Shown here piece after piece: positions 1 to 8,220 of a DNA stretch of 64,000 nucleotides. A program made the translations under genes and the position numbers. Numbering within the stretch: position 1 is the first letter of the stretch; every line of letters begins with the position of its first letter. The notes beneath the pieces are model-generated. The model was not told the DNA's origin. It saw only the letters and a list, made by a program, of their open reading frames with translations, and searched no databases. The DNA comes from Streptomyces sp. NBC_01264 (GTDB lineage Bacteria > Actinomycetota > Actinomycetes > Streptomycetales > Streptomycetaceae). The DNA lies in contig NZ_JAPEOX010000001.1 of assembly GCF_026340675.1 (NCBI RefSeq), positions 2,728,001-2,792,000 on the forward strand. Direction: 5' to 3'.

Positions 1-388
1 CCTTCGCGAAGGCCGCCACGGCCGCCTCGCCCTGCTCCCCGCCCCCGGCGGCCTGCGCGATCCAGCGCATGGCGTCGGCGGCGAGCGAGTCGTAGGACTG
101 GTCGAAGGCGTCCCGGCCGCAGTCGGTCAGCGCGAAGACCTTGGCGGGCCGACCCCGGGTCCGTGCGCCGTACACACGCTGCTCACGGGGTTCGACCACG
201 TCGTCTGTGACGAGCGTGTCGAGGTGACGGCGGACGGCGGCCTGGGTGAGGCCGAGGCGCTGGGCGAGGTCGGCGACGGTGGAAGGACCGTGGTCCAGGA
301 TCGACCGCGCGACCCGGTTGCGGGTTGACCGCTCCCCGGTCGCGAGTTCGCCCTGGGGGGCCTCGCTCATCCGTTCGCCGTATTTCAC
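1..388 (-). CDS. SufR-like ArsR/DeoR-type transcriptional regulator (3' part off the window)
   Basis: Only the N-terminal ~129 residues are visible. They form a winged helix-turn-helix: TVADLAQRLGLTQAAVRRHLDTL followed by the wing RVYGARTRGRPAKVFALT. This pattern is typical of the Streptomyces regulator encoded upstream of the suf Fe-S assembly operon, where the family senses an Fe-S cluster through C-terminal cysteines that lie outside the window. The GTG at 386-388 is preferred; an in-frame ATG at 368-370 is the alternative. There is no clear Shine-Dalgarno, so the mRNA may be leaderless. A small inverted repeat CAAC-N6-GTTG (388-401) overlaps the start and could be an autoregulatory operator (inference). 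The suf genes would be expected to the left of the window. Confidence 0.8.
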   Translation of the reverse strand, partial: MKYGERMSEAPQGELATGERSTRNRVARSILDHGPSTVADLAQRLGLTQAAVRRHLDTLVTDDVVEPREQRVYGARTRGRPAKVFALTDCGRDAFDQSYDSLAADAMRWIAQAAGGGEQGEAAVAAFAK

Positions 389-427
389 AACGCCATTGTT
401 GCGTAATTAGTCCGGCCCCGACAAGCC

Positions 428-460
428 GTGATGGAGGCCACCTCTGGTGGCCTCCATCAC
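428..460 (-). terminator. Hairpin terminator of the formate/nitrite channel gene
   Basis: A perfect 15-bp inverted repeat (428-442 and 446-460) around a 3-nt loop lies 30 bp past the stop of the channel gene. It lacks a U-tract, as many Streptomyces terminators do. It separates the channel gene from the SufR-like gene on the same strand. Confidence 0.75.
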
Positions 461-489
461 TAAGGGTTACCTTATTTATCCACGGAGCG

Positions 490-1284
490 TTACGCGGAAG
501 TGGACGCTCCGGATTCCCGCAGGGCCCCGCCGGTGAACCAGTACACGGCTCCCACCAGCAATCCTCCACCCACGATGTTCCCGGGCACGGTGAACATCAC
601 ATTGCGGAAAAGGTCACCGAACCCCGCTGAGCCATCCAGGATCGCGAGGCTGAAAACAGCCATGTTCGCTACACAGTGTTCGAATCCGACGGCGACAAAA
701 ACAGCCACGGGCAGCCACAGGACGAAAATCTTGGCCGCATCGCCGCGGGCCCGGGTGAACATCCAGATGGCCAGGCAGACGAGCATGTTGCAGAGCACCG
801 CGCGCCAGAACAGCTGTCCGCCGCTCAGCGCCATCTTCCCGTGCACCATCTCGGTGAGCATGGACCGCGCCGAGGGCGAGGAGGCCACGCCCGAGGCGTG
901 CACCATGGCCCCGAAGGCGAAGGCTCCGACCAGGTTCCCGGCCAGCGAGAGCGTCCAGGACAGGATCAGGTCCTTGGGGCCGGTACGCCCCGACAGGGCT
1001 CCGACCAGCATGACCATCACGTTGCTCGTGAAGAGCTGGGCGCCGGCGAACATCACGATGGTCAGGGCGATCGGGAAGACCGCGCCCTCCAGCAGTTTCA
1101 CGGCCGGCGAGCCCTTGGCCACGAAGGGCGAGATCGCGACCAGGAGCAGCACCTCGCCGACGGCGATGTAGGCGCCCGCGAGCATCGCCGACACGAAGTA
1201 GCGCGGCGGATGCCCGAGGTCATGGGCCTTGTGCTCGGCCTGCCCCGAGGTGGCTTCGACGTTCTGAGCGATGCTGTTCACCAT
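490..1284 (-). CDS. Formate/nitrite transporter family channel
   Basis: A 264-residue membrane protein of the FocA/NirC (FNT) family, which moves formate, nitrite or related monovalent anions across the membrane as a pentameric channel. About six hydrophobic segments are visible. The family signatures are FAGAQLFTSN in the first half and GFEHCVANM in the second, whose His is the conserved pore histidine. Length matches the family. The first codons read ATG-GTG, so GTG at 1279-1281 is an alternative start; no Shine-Dalgarno is seen. It stands alone and is followed by a strong hairpin. The substrate cannot be decided from sequence. Confidence 0.88.
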   Translation of the reverse strand: MVNSIAQNVEATSGQAEHKAHDLGHPPRYFVSAMLAGAYIAVGEVLLLVAISPFVAKGSPAVKLLEGAVFPIALTIVMFAGAQLFTSNVMVMLVGALSGRTGPKDLILSWTLSLAGNLVGAFAFGAMVHASGVASSPSARSMLTEMVHGKMALSGGQLFWRAVLCNMLVCLAIWMFTRARGDAAKIFVLWLPVAVFVAVGFEHCVANMAVFSLAILDGSAGFGDLFRNVMFTVPGNIVGGGLLVGAVYWFTGGALRESGASTSA

Positions 1285-1414
1285 TCGACGTTAGGCCCCG
1301 GCCCCACCCCCGGATAGACGAAAAAGTCACGAATGCGCAGGTCCGTGACCCTTCGGGGGCGGGACCTACGGCCCCACCCCGGTCACCTCCCGCGGCTCCG
1401 TAGACTCACTCCCC

Positions 1415-2341
1415 ATGAGCAACGACCCCGCCGTGGACATCCGCGGACTGGTGAAGCGGTACGGCCCCAAAACCGCGGTGGACGGCCTGGACCTCACCGT
1501 CCGGAGGGCCTCGGTCACCGCAGTCCTTGGTCCCAACGGCGCGGGCAAGACGACCACTGTGGAAACCTGCGAGGGCTACCGCCGCCCCGACGCCGGAACC
1601 GTCCGCGTCCTCGGCCTCGACCCCGTGACCCAGGCCGAGTCCCTGCGCCCGCGCATCGGCGTGATGCTGCAGTCCGGCGGCGTCTACTCCGGCGCCCGGG
1701 CCGTCGAGATGCTGCGCCACATGGCCAAGCTCTACGCTGATCCCCTGGACGTCCCCACCCTGGTGGAACGCCTCGGCCTCGGCGGCTGCGGCCGCACCGC
1801 ATACCGCCGGCTCTCCGGCGGCCAGCAGCAGCGCCTGGCCCTCGCCATGGCCGTCGTCGGCCGCCCCGAGCTGGTCTTCCTGGACGAGCCGACCGCGGGC
1901 CTCGACCCGCAGGCCCGCCGCGCGACCTGGGAACTCGTACGGGAACTGCGTGCCGACGGGGTCTCGGTCGTCCTCACCACCCACCACATGGACGAGGCCG
2001 AGCAGCTCGCGGACGAGGTCGCCATCGTCGACGCCGGCAAGGTCATCGCCCACGGCACCCCCGAGGCGCTGTGCCGCGGCGGCGCCGAGAACACCCTGCG
2101 CTTCACCGGCCGCCCCTCCCTCGACCTCGCCTCCCTGCTGAAGGCCCTGCCCGACGGCACCCAGGCCGCCGAGCTCCTCCCCGGCGTCTACCGGGTCACC
2201 GGCGACGTCGACCCCCAGCTCCTGGCCACCGTCGCCTCCTGGTGCGCGCAGCACGGGGTGATGCCCGACAGCCTCTCGGTGGAGCGGCACACCCTCGAAG
2301 ACGTTTTTCTGGAACTCACGGGCAAGGAGCTGCGCGCATGA
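1415..2341 (+). CDS. ABC transporter ATP-binding protein (DrrA-like exporter)
   Basis: A 308-residue cytoplasmic ATPase that should energise the membrane partner encoded next to it. Walker A is GPNGAGKTT (residues 39-47), the signature is LSGGQQQR, Walker B is LVFLDEPT, and the H-loop lies in VVLTTHHMDEAE. The ~80-residue C-terminal extension is usual for ABC-2/DrrA-type subunits. The stop overlaps the permease start (ATGA), indicating translational coupling. A TAGACT -10-like box (1401-1406) lies only 8 nt before the ATG and no Shine-Dalgarno is present, suggesting a leaderless mRNA. The exported substrate is unknown; drug, lipid or polymer are possible. Confidence 0.92.
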   Translation: MSNDPAVDIRGLVKRYGPKTAVDGLDLTVRRASVTAVLGPNGAGKTTTVETCEGYRRPDAGTVRVLGLDPVTQAESLRPRIGVMLQSGGVYSGARAVEMLRHMAKLYADPLDVPTLVERLGLGGCGRTAYRRLSGGQQQRLALAMAVVGRPELVFLDEPTAGLDPQARRATWELVRELRADGVSVVLTTHHMDEAEQLADEVAIVDAGKVIAHGTPEALCRGGAENTLRFTGRPSLDLASLLKALPDGTQAAELLPGVYRVTGDVDPQLLATVASWCAQHGVMPDSLSVERHTLEDVFLELTGKELRA

Positions 2342-3105
2342 GCGCCGGTACGTTCACCCCCCGCCCGGGGGCCGCGCCCGTGTCCCGCATGATCCTGGCG
2401 CAGACCGCGCTGGAGACCCGGATGCTGCTGCGCAACGGGGAGCAGCTGCTGCTGACCGTGATCATCCCGGCGCTGCTGCTCGTCCTGTTCTCCGCGGTCG
2501 ACATCATCGATGTGGGTACGGGCAAGTCCGTGGACTTCCTCGCCCCCGGCATCCTGGCACTGGCCGTGCTGTCCACCGCCTTCACCGGCCAGGCCATCGC
2601 CACCGGCTTCGACCGGCGCTACGGGGTCCTCAAGCGGCTCGGGGCCTCCCCGCTGCCGCGCTGGGCGCTGATGGCCGCCAAGACGCTGTCCGTGCTGGTC
2701 ACCGAGGTGCTGCAGATCGCGCTGCTGACGGTGATCGCCTTCGCCCTGGGCTGGTCCCCGCACGGGAACCCGCTGTCCGTCGCCGTGCTGATCCTGCTCG
2801 GCACCGCCACCTTCTCCGGACTCGGCCTGCTGATGGCCGGCACCCTGCGGGCGGAGGCCACCCTGGCCGCCGCCAACCTGGTCTTCCTGCTGCTCCTGGT
2901 CGGCGGCGGGGTGATCGTGCCGTTGGACAAGTTCCCGGGTGCGGTCCAGTCCGTCCTCGGCCTGCTCCCGATCTCCGCGCTCTCCGACGGGCTGCGCGAG
3001 GTGCTCCAGCACGGGGCCGCGCTGCCCTGGGGCGACGCGGCGATCCTGGCGGTCTGGGCCGTACTCGGCCTGGGGGCCGCGGCGCGCTGGTTCCGCTGGG
3101 AGTGA
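2338..3105 (+). CDS. ABC-2 type transporter permease
   Basis: A 255-residue integral membrane protein that should form the channel for the preceding ATPase. After a short cytoplasmic N-terminus it shows about six hydrophobic segments: LLLTVIIPALLLVLF, FLAPGILALAVLSTAFTG, a stretch near VLQIALLTVIAFALG, two further central segments, and a C-terminal AILAVWAVLGLGAA. Its motif FDRRYGVLKRLGASPLPR matches the cytoplasmic coupling segment of DrrB/ABC-2 permeases. The start ATG overlaps the ATPase stop by 4 nt, fixing the start and showing an operon. Substrate unknown. Confidence 0.9.
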   Translation: MSAGTFTPRPGAAPVSRMILAQTALETRMLLRNGEQLLLTVIIPALLLVLFSAVDIIDVGTGKSVDFLAPGILALAVLSTAFTGQAIATGFDRRYGVLKRLGASPLPRWALMAAKTLSVLVTEVLQIALLTVIAFALGWSPHGNPLSVAVLILLGTATFSGLGLLMAGTLRAEATLAAANLVFLLLLVGGGVIVPLDKFPGAVQSVLGLLPISALSDGLREVLQHGAALPWGDAAILAVWAVLGLGAAARWFRWE

Positions 3106-3184
3106 ATCCCTTCCCCCGAGCGTTGCCCCGGCAGGAGGATGGTCGCCTCCACAGGGGAGCGCACCACAGACGCCGGGGGGCGGC

Positions 3185-4321
3185 ATGGCGCAGCGGGAGG
3201 CCGTTCTGCGGCTGGACGAACAGTGGGCACGGATCCGGTCGGGCGCGGCGCACGCGGAGCCCGCGGAGGCCGACGCCCTGCTGGCCAAACTGATCGGAGC
3301 CCTGCGCGGGCCGGCCGGCACCGATGCCGAGTGCGCGGCCCGGCTGGGGCTGCGCCTCGGTGACCTGGCGGCCCGCCGCTTCGCCGACGGGGACCGGGCC
3401 GGGGCGCTGGCCGCCATCGAGGAGGGGCTGCGGTTCTCGCAGCAGGCGGCCGGGCACGCGGCCGAGTACGCCCGCTGGTACGCCCGGGGCCTGATCAACC
3501 AGGGGGTCTGGCTGTCCTGGCCCCTCAGCGACGGGGCGCGACTCCCGAAGCACCCGGTGGGCCCCGGCTCCGAGAGCGGCCCGAGCCCCATGGAGCAGGC
3601 CGCCGGCGAGCGGGCCCGGGACCTGACGGTCGGCGCGGTGGAGGTCTGGGCGGCCCTGGACCAGGAGGATCCGGTCAACCAGCGGGGCCTCGCGCAGGCG
3701 AAGGTGTTCCTCGGAGACCGGCTCGCGGAGCTGGGCCTGGCCGAGGAATCCGTGGCCTGGGCGGTGGACGCGGAGGGCTCCTTCCGCCGGCTGCTGCTCG
3801 CCGATCCCGGCTCCGAGGAGTCGCAGGAGGCCGAGGAGGCCCTGGACCACATCGGCCGCCAGCTCGAACTGCGGCTGCGCTACCTGTCCTTCGCCTCCCT
3901 GATCGGCCTGCGCACGCGGGGGCTGCTGCCTGAACGGCTGCTGCCCCAAGCCGTGGTGGCCGCCCGCATCGAGGGCACCTCCGAGGAGGAGATCGCCGCC
4001 CGGCTGGGCCTGGAGGCCGACCAGGTCCGCACGATGCTCGAAGTGACCCCCTGGATCGCGGTGTGGCGCGTCGAGGTCCGCGGCGCCGACGGACTGTGGA
4101 ACGTACAGTCACATCCCTGGCACAGCGGTGCAGAAGTGCGAAACCGGACAGCTGAGGACGTAGGCTCCGAATTAGTGCACGGCTTCGCGGCTTCGGCCGA
4201 CTACCCGGGCGAGTCCGCCCATTGGCGGATCCGCGTGTGGTGGCACACCGAAGGCGACCCGGCCGAGGCCCGGTTCCGGCTGGTCATCGGCCCTGACGGA
4301 GTGACCGCCACCCCCTCGTGA
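3185..4321 (+). CDS. Hypothetical helical (TPR-like) protein
   Basis: A 378-residue soluble protein with no recognised catalytic motif. Residues ~1-230 are almost entirely alpha-helical and Ala/Glu/Leu-rich, resembling TPR/SEL-type helical hairpins. A segment around EEEIAARLGLEADQVRTMLEV looks like a small helix-turn-helix. The C-terminal ~90 residues (AVWRVEVRGADGLWNVQ to the end) look beta-rich with several Trp residues. The ATG at 3185 is preceded by a G-rich stretch. It lies 79 bp after the ABC permease and just before ctaA. Function unknown; it could be a regulator or scaffold. Confidence 0.75.
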   Translation: MAQREAVLRLDEQWARIRSGAAHAEPAEADALLAKLIGALRGPAGTDAECAARLGLRLGDLAARRFADGDRAGALAAIEEGLRFSQQAAGHAAEYARWYARGLINQGVWLSWPLSDGARLPKHPVGPGSESGPSPMEQAAGERARDLTVGAVEVWAALDQEDPVNQRGLAQAKVFLGDRLAELGLAEESVAWAVDAEGSFRRLLLADPGSEESQEAEEALDHIGRQLELRLRYLSFASLIGLRTRGLLPERLLPQAVVAARIEGTSEEEIAARLGLEADQVRTMLEVTPWIAVWRVEVRGADGLWNVQSHPWHSGAEVRNRTAEDVGSELVHGFAASADYPGESAHWRIRVWWHTEGDPAEARFRLVIGPDGVTATPS

Positions 4322-4348
4322 AACTTTGCACAAGTGTCCGCGTACGAT
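4319..4348 (+). promoter_or_regulatory. Putative promoter for a leaderless ctaA mRNA
   Basis: TGAAAC (4319-4324) and TACGAT (4343-4348) are separated by 18 nt. The -10 box ends 7 nt before the GTG at 4356, so transcription would begin at or next to the start codon. This supports a leaderless transcript and the chosen ctaA start. Confidence 0.4.
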
Positions 4349-4355
4349 AAGTGCC

Positions 4356-5318
4356 GTGTTGACCCCCCTCGCATATCTCGCCAGCCGCTGGACTCCCTCA
4401 CCCCGGACCGTCCAGCGAGCCGCGTTCGCAGCGGTGCTCATGAGCGTCGTCATCGTCGTCACCGGCGGCGCCGTGCGGCTGACCGGATCCGGACTCGGCT
4501 GCGACACCTGGCCCAAGTGCACGAGCGACAGCCTGATCGTGACCCAGGAGCAGGGCTTCCACGGCGTCATCGAGTTCGGCAACCGCATGCTGACGTACGT
4601 GCTCTGCGCGGCCGTTGGCTGGGCGATCACCGCCGCCCGCTGCGCCAAGCCGTGGCGGAGCTCGCTGACCCGGCTCGGCTGGATCCAGTTCGCCATCGTG
4701 ATGGGCAACGCGGTCCTCGGCGGCATCACCGTCCTGACGGGGCTCAACCCCTACAGCGTGGCCGGGCACTTCATGCTCGCCACCTCGCTGATCACGGTGA
4801 CGACGATCACCTGGCAGCGCACCCGCGAGGGTGACGGCCCGGCCCGGCCGCGCGTGCCCTCCCCCGTGCGCAAGCTCTCGTGGGCGCTGGTGGCGGCCAC
4901 CGTCGTGCTGATCGCCGCCGGCACGGTGGTCACCGGTTCCGGCCCGCACGCCGGTGACAGCAGCGAGATCAAGCGGATGCCGTTCGACTGGTCGGCCGCC
5001 GCCCACGTGCACGCGGTCTCCGCCTGGGTGGTCTGCGCGCTCGCCGTCGCGATGTGGCTGGTGCTGCGCGTGGTCGACGCCCCCGTCGACACCCGGGCCC
5101 GCGCCCGCGACCTGCTGATCGTGCTGCTCTCCCAGGGCGCCATCGGCTACGTCCAGTACTTCACCGAGGTGCCCGAGGCCCTGGTCGCCGCCCACATGCT
5201 CGGCTCCTGCCTGGTGTGGATCTCGGTGGTCCGGGTGGTGCTGAGCCTGCGCGAGCGTCCGTCCAGGCAGGCCGGGATCCCGGTGCAGGGCGACGACGCC
5301 CAGCTCGCCGCGGTCTGA
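4356..5318 (+). CDS. ctaA: Heme A synthase (COX15/CtaA family)
   Basis: A 320-residue membrane protein converting heme O to heme A for aa3-type cytochrome oxidase. Eight hydrophobic segments are apparent. The family motifs GAVRLTGSGLGCDTWPKC and EFGNRMLTYVLC near the N-terminus contain a conserved cysteine pair. Heme-ligand histidines lie in VAGHFMLAT, AAAHVHAVSAW and VAAHMLGS. The GTG at 4356 gives a start matching the family (LTPLAYLASRWTPSPRTVQ) and coincides with a predicted leaderless start. It pairs functionally with ctaB at ~7 kb. An amidohydrolase gene converges on it 30 bp downstream. Confidence 0.93.
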   Translation: MLTPLAYLASRWTPSPRTVQRAAFAAVLMSVVIVVTGGAVRLTGSGLGCDTWPKCTSDSLIVTQEQGFHGVIEFGNRMLTYVLCAAVGWAITAARCAKPWRSSLTRLGWIQFAIVMGNAVLGGITVLTGLNPYSVAGHFMLATSLITVTTITWQRTREGDGPARPRVPSPVRKLSWALVAATVVLIAAGTVVTGSGPHAGDSSEIKRMPFDWSAAAHVHAVSAWVVCALAVAMWLVLRVVDAPVDTRARARDLLIVLLSQGAIGYVQYFTEVPEALVAAHMLGSCLVWISVVRVVLSLRERPSRQAGIPVQGDDAQLAAV

Positions 5319-5348
5319 CCCCCTGACCCACCCGGGGCCGACCGCCCG

Positions 5349-6458
5349 TCAGCCCCGTTCGTCCAGCCGGTAGACGCGGCGGGCATTGCCCGCCGCGACC
5401 ATCGCCGCCACCCGCTCCCCGTCCCGCCAGGTCCAGGAGCCGTCGGCGACCCAGCCGCCGAGCACCCGGCCGAGCGCCTCCCGGAAGGCCAGCGCGCCCA
5501 CCGCGTGCAGTTCGGGCAGTTGCCGTCCGCCGCCGGAGAACATCAGCTTCCCGAACGGCGCGGTCTCCAGGCACTCCGCCAGCACGGCGGCCGCCCGCGC
5601 CCCCGTGGATCCCAGCGCCGCGCCGAGGTCGGCGTGGACGTGTGGGAAGGCCGCGGCCAGCCCCGCCGCCTGCCGGTGGTGGGGGTACCCGCCGAGCAGG
5701 ACCAGCCGCGCCCCCAGACCCTCGGTGGCGCGCAGGAACCCGGTCAGCCGCTCCGGCTCCCCCGATTCCCCGCCCGTGTGCAGCTGGAGCGGCACCCCGG
5801 AGGACACCGCGCTCCACGCCAGGTGCCGCAGGAGTACGGGGTCCCGTACGGCCCCGCCCCCGGCCCGTCCGGCCAGCCAGCGCCCGGCCGCGCCCCGCAC
5901 CTCGCCCGGACCGGGCGGTTCGGGCGCGGCTTCCAGGGCCGCCGCCCAGGCGGGCCCCCCCTCCCCGGCCCCGCAGCTGAAGGCCACGGCCCCGGCGGCG
6001 GCCTGGTGGACCGCCCCGGCGAGGTCGGCCAGGAAGGCGGCGACGGTCCCGGCGGTGTCCGCCGCCCGCTCGGCCAGCAGCTCCGGCCGCACCAGCTCGA
6101 AGGCCTCGGTTCCGCCCGCCAGGGCCAGTTGCTTGGCCCCGGTGAGGTCCCCGGGCGCCCCGGTGTCGACGAGCCGGGCTCCGACCCCGCAGCCGCGCAG
6201 CAGTCGGCGGGCCGTCTCGGCGGCGCCCAGCTCGCGCCGCCGTGCGAGGTAGCGGGCGGGGGCGCAGTGCGGTTCGAGCCCGAGCAGCGGCGGGCACCAG
6301 CGGCGCACGGCGAAGCCGGTCTGGGTGTCGAAGAAGGTGGTGCCGGCGGCGGGCGGGCCGGCCGAGGGGAGCAGCTGGGCCTCGAAGGTGGCGAGGCCGA
6401 GCTCCGTGCGGAGCACTCCCTGGCAGTACTGGTCCACCAGGGGCGGCGTTTCGATCAT
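5349..6458 (-). CDS. Amidohydrolase family protein
   Basis: A ~369-residue protein of the amidohydrolase-2 (TIM-barrel metal-dependent hydrolase) type. Visible parts are an N-terminal LVDQYCQGV where the family usually has an HxH pair, a central histidine in PLQLHTGGESGEP, a following His in LGGYPHHRQAAGLAAAFPHVHADLGA, and a late FSGGGRQLPE. Metal-ligand histidines therefore seem partly retained and partly replaced, and the activity is unclear. The ATG at 6458 (MIETPPLVDQ) fits homologues as I remember them; a GTG at 6497 would add 13 residues. It converges with ctaA. The substrate cannot be named. Confidence 0.75.
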   Translation of the reverse strand: MIETPPLVDQYCQGVLRTELGLATFEAQLLPSAGPPAAGTTFFDTQTGFAVRRWCPPLLGLEPHCAPARYLARRRELGAAETARRLLRGCGVGARLVDTGAPGDLTGAKQLALAGGTEAFELVRPELLAERAADTAGTVAAFLADLAGAVHQAAAGAVAFSCGAGEGGPAWAAALEAAPEPPGPGEVRGAAGRWLAGRAGGGAVRDPVLLRHLAWSAVSSGVPLQLHTGGESGEPERLTGFLRATEGLGARLVLLGGYPHHRQAAGLAAAFPHVHADLGAALGSTGARAAAVLAECLETAPFGKLMFSGGGRQLPELHAVGALAFREALGRVLGGWVADGSWTWRDGERVAAMVAAGNARRVYRLDERG

Positions 6459-6599
6459 CCGGGCATCCCGTTGCGGACGTGAGGAAGGGGCTTCCACACG
6501 TCCTAACGGGTGAGCGGGGTGTGAGGTGTTGCTCGCGCTGTTGACCGAGCGGGTGACGCGGAAACGATCAGGCCAAAGATCAGGCCAAGATCGACCGGG

Positions 6600-6950
6600 T
6601 CAGGCCGCCGGGTTGGCGGGGCCGCCGAGCTGCATGCCGGCCATCCGGGACCACTCGTACGGCCCTGTCCGCACCCGCGCGGCGAACTCGCCGTCGAACT
6701 CCTCGTGGAGGGTCAGCCCGGCCTTCCCGGCCGCGAGCCGCGCGGTGTCGTACGCCGGGGCCACCAGGTCGCCCCACTCGCCGTCGGTGCCGACGAGGAC
6801 GATCCGGGTGCCCGCCTGGCCGATGTGCGCGAGGTGGCCCTCGGCACCGCCGTGCTGCTTGGCGAACGCGCCGATCTGCTTGGCCAGCTTCGCGGCCGTA
6901 CGGTCCTGCTTCTTGTCCGCCGTGGCGGCGGTCTCCTCGGTGTCTGCCAT
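6600..6950 (-). CDS. Conserved actinobacterial protein of unknown function
   Basis: A ~116-residue soluble protein. A charged N-terminal stretch (ADTEETAATADKKQDRTAAKLAKQ) is followed by a conserved-looking core with HIGQAGTRIVLVGTDGEWGDLVAP and ends with RTGPYEWSRMAGMQLGG. I recognise it as a short conserved Streptomyces protein but know no function. The ATG at 6950 is preferred; an in-frame ATG at 6959 adds three residues. No Shine-Dalgarno is visible. It lies 53 bp beyond the 3' end of ctaB on the same strand and could share its transcript. Confidence 0.7.
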   Translation of the reverse strand: MADTEETAATADKKQDRTAAKLAKQIGAFAKQHGGAEGHLAHIGQAGTRIVLVGTDGEWGDLVAPAYDTARLAAGKAGLTLHEEFDGEFAARVRTGPYEWSRMAGMQLGGPANPAA

Positions 6951-7003
6951 GGAGGGCATGCTACCGGCCAGTAATGAACGGAGGAAGGTTCACCGTCGGC
7001 GGA

Positions 7004-7945
7004 TCAGCGGAGGAAGGGGTCCACGGCCACGGCGACGAAGAGCAGCGACACGTAGGTGATCGACCAGTGGAACAGCCGCATCTCCTTGAGCTTCGCGCCC
7101 GTCACGCCCGACTTGGCGCGCGCGCTCAGCCCGTGCGCCTCCCAGAGCCACCAGCCGCCGGCCACCAGGGCGACCGAAGTGTAGAACCAGCCGGTGTACC
7201 CCAGCGGGGTCAGCAGCAGCGAGACCGCCACCATCACCCAGCTGTAGAGGACGATCTGCTTGGCCACGGCCTTGTTGCCCGCCACGACCGGCAGCATCGG
7301 CACGCCGACCCGCGCATAGTCGTCCTTGACCTTCATCGACAGCGGCCAGTAGTGCGGCGGAGTCCAGAAGAAGATGACGAGGAAGAGGATGACCGCGGCC
7401 CAGGAGACCTCGTTCTTCACGGCCGACCAGCCGATGAGCACCGGCATGCAGCCCGCGATGCCACCCCACACGATGTTCTGCGAGGTGCGCCGCTTCAACA
7501 GCATCGTGTAGACGACGACATAGAAGAGGAGCGCGCCGAGCGCGAGCGCCGCCGAGAGCCAGTTGATCAGCAGCCCGAAGAACAGCGTGGACGCGATCCC
7601 GAGGCCGATGCCGAAGACCAGGCATTCGCGCGGGCTGACCATGCCGGTCACCAGCGGGCGTCCCGAGGTCCGGTCCATCAGCGCGTCGATGTCGCGGTCG
7701 ATGTACATGTTCAGCGCGTTGGCGCCACCCGCGGACAGGTACCCGCCGAAGCAGGTGGCGAGGACCAGCCACAGCGAGGGCACGCCCTGCTCGGCGAGGA
7801 ACATCACCGGCACGGTCGTGATGAGCAGGAGCTCAATGATCCGCGGCTTGGTCAGCGCCACGAAAGCCATGGCCCGGGCCCCGAACGGTCGCTGACCGGG
7901 GCTCGTCCCGAGCACCCCCGCTGGACGGGATTCGACGGCCGTCAC
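7004..7945 (-). CDS. ctaB: Protoheme IX farnesyltransferase (heme O synthase)
   Basis: A 313-residue UbiA-superfamily integral membrane prenyltransferase that attaches farnesyl to heme B, giving heme O, the substrate of CtaA. About nine hydrophobic segments are visible. The first Asp-rich site is [23 protein letters not shown] and the second is around [33 protein letters not shown] at the N-terminus and [12 protein letters not shown] are further family hallmarks. The GTG at 7945 has AGGGG 5 nt upstream; a GTG at 7951 is two codons earlier. It is divergent from transketolase across ~275 bp that holds no other gene. Confidence 0.95.
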   Translation of the reverse strand: MTAVESRPAGVLGTSPGQRPFGARAMAFVALTKPRIIELLLITTVPVMFLAEQGVPSLWLVLATCFGGYLSAGGANALNMYIDRDIDALMDRTSGRPLVTGMVSPRECLVFGIGLGIASTLFFGLLINWLSAALALGALLFYVVVYTMLLKRRTSQNIVWGGIAGCMPVLIGWSAVKNEVSWAAVILFLVIFFWTPPHYWPLSMKVKDDYARVGVPMLPVVAGNKAVAKQIVLYSWVMVAVSLLLTPLGYTGWFYTSVALVAGGWWLWEAHGLSARAKSGVTGAKLKEMRLFHWSITYVSLLFVAVAVDPFLR

Positions 7946-8220
7946 GCACACCCCTGACAGAGAATCCAGCAAGCTCCGACGTGAACCTTTTAAACATGAA
8001 GGTCCCGTAAAGGCTTGCGCGTACCACGCCACTCTAGACGTAGCCATTGGCTCGTCCCGCGCGGGGGTCGCCCCGTGTTGGTCCGATCGGCGCTGAGACG
8101 TCACGCGCGGACGGCGGGTACTCGAATAGCTGCACGCTGTGGCGGGGGTAGGCTCGGAATCGCGCCGGTGCACCGTTCGTCACCGGGAACCAGACATGTG
8201 GAGAGGAGCCCTGACCCACG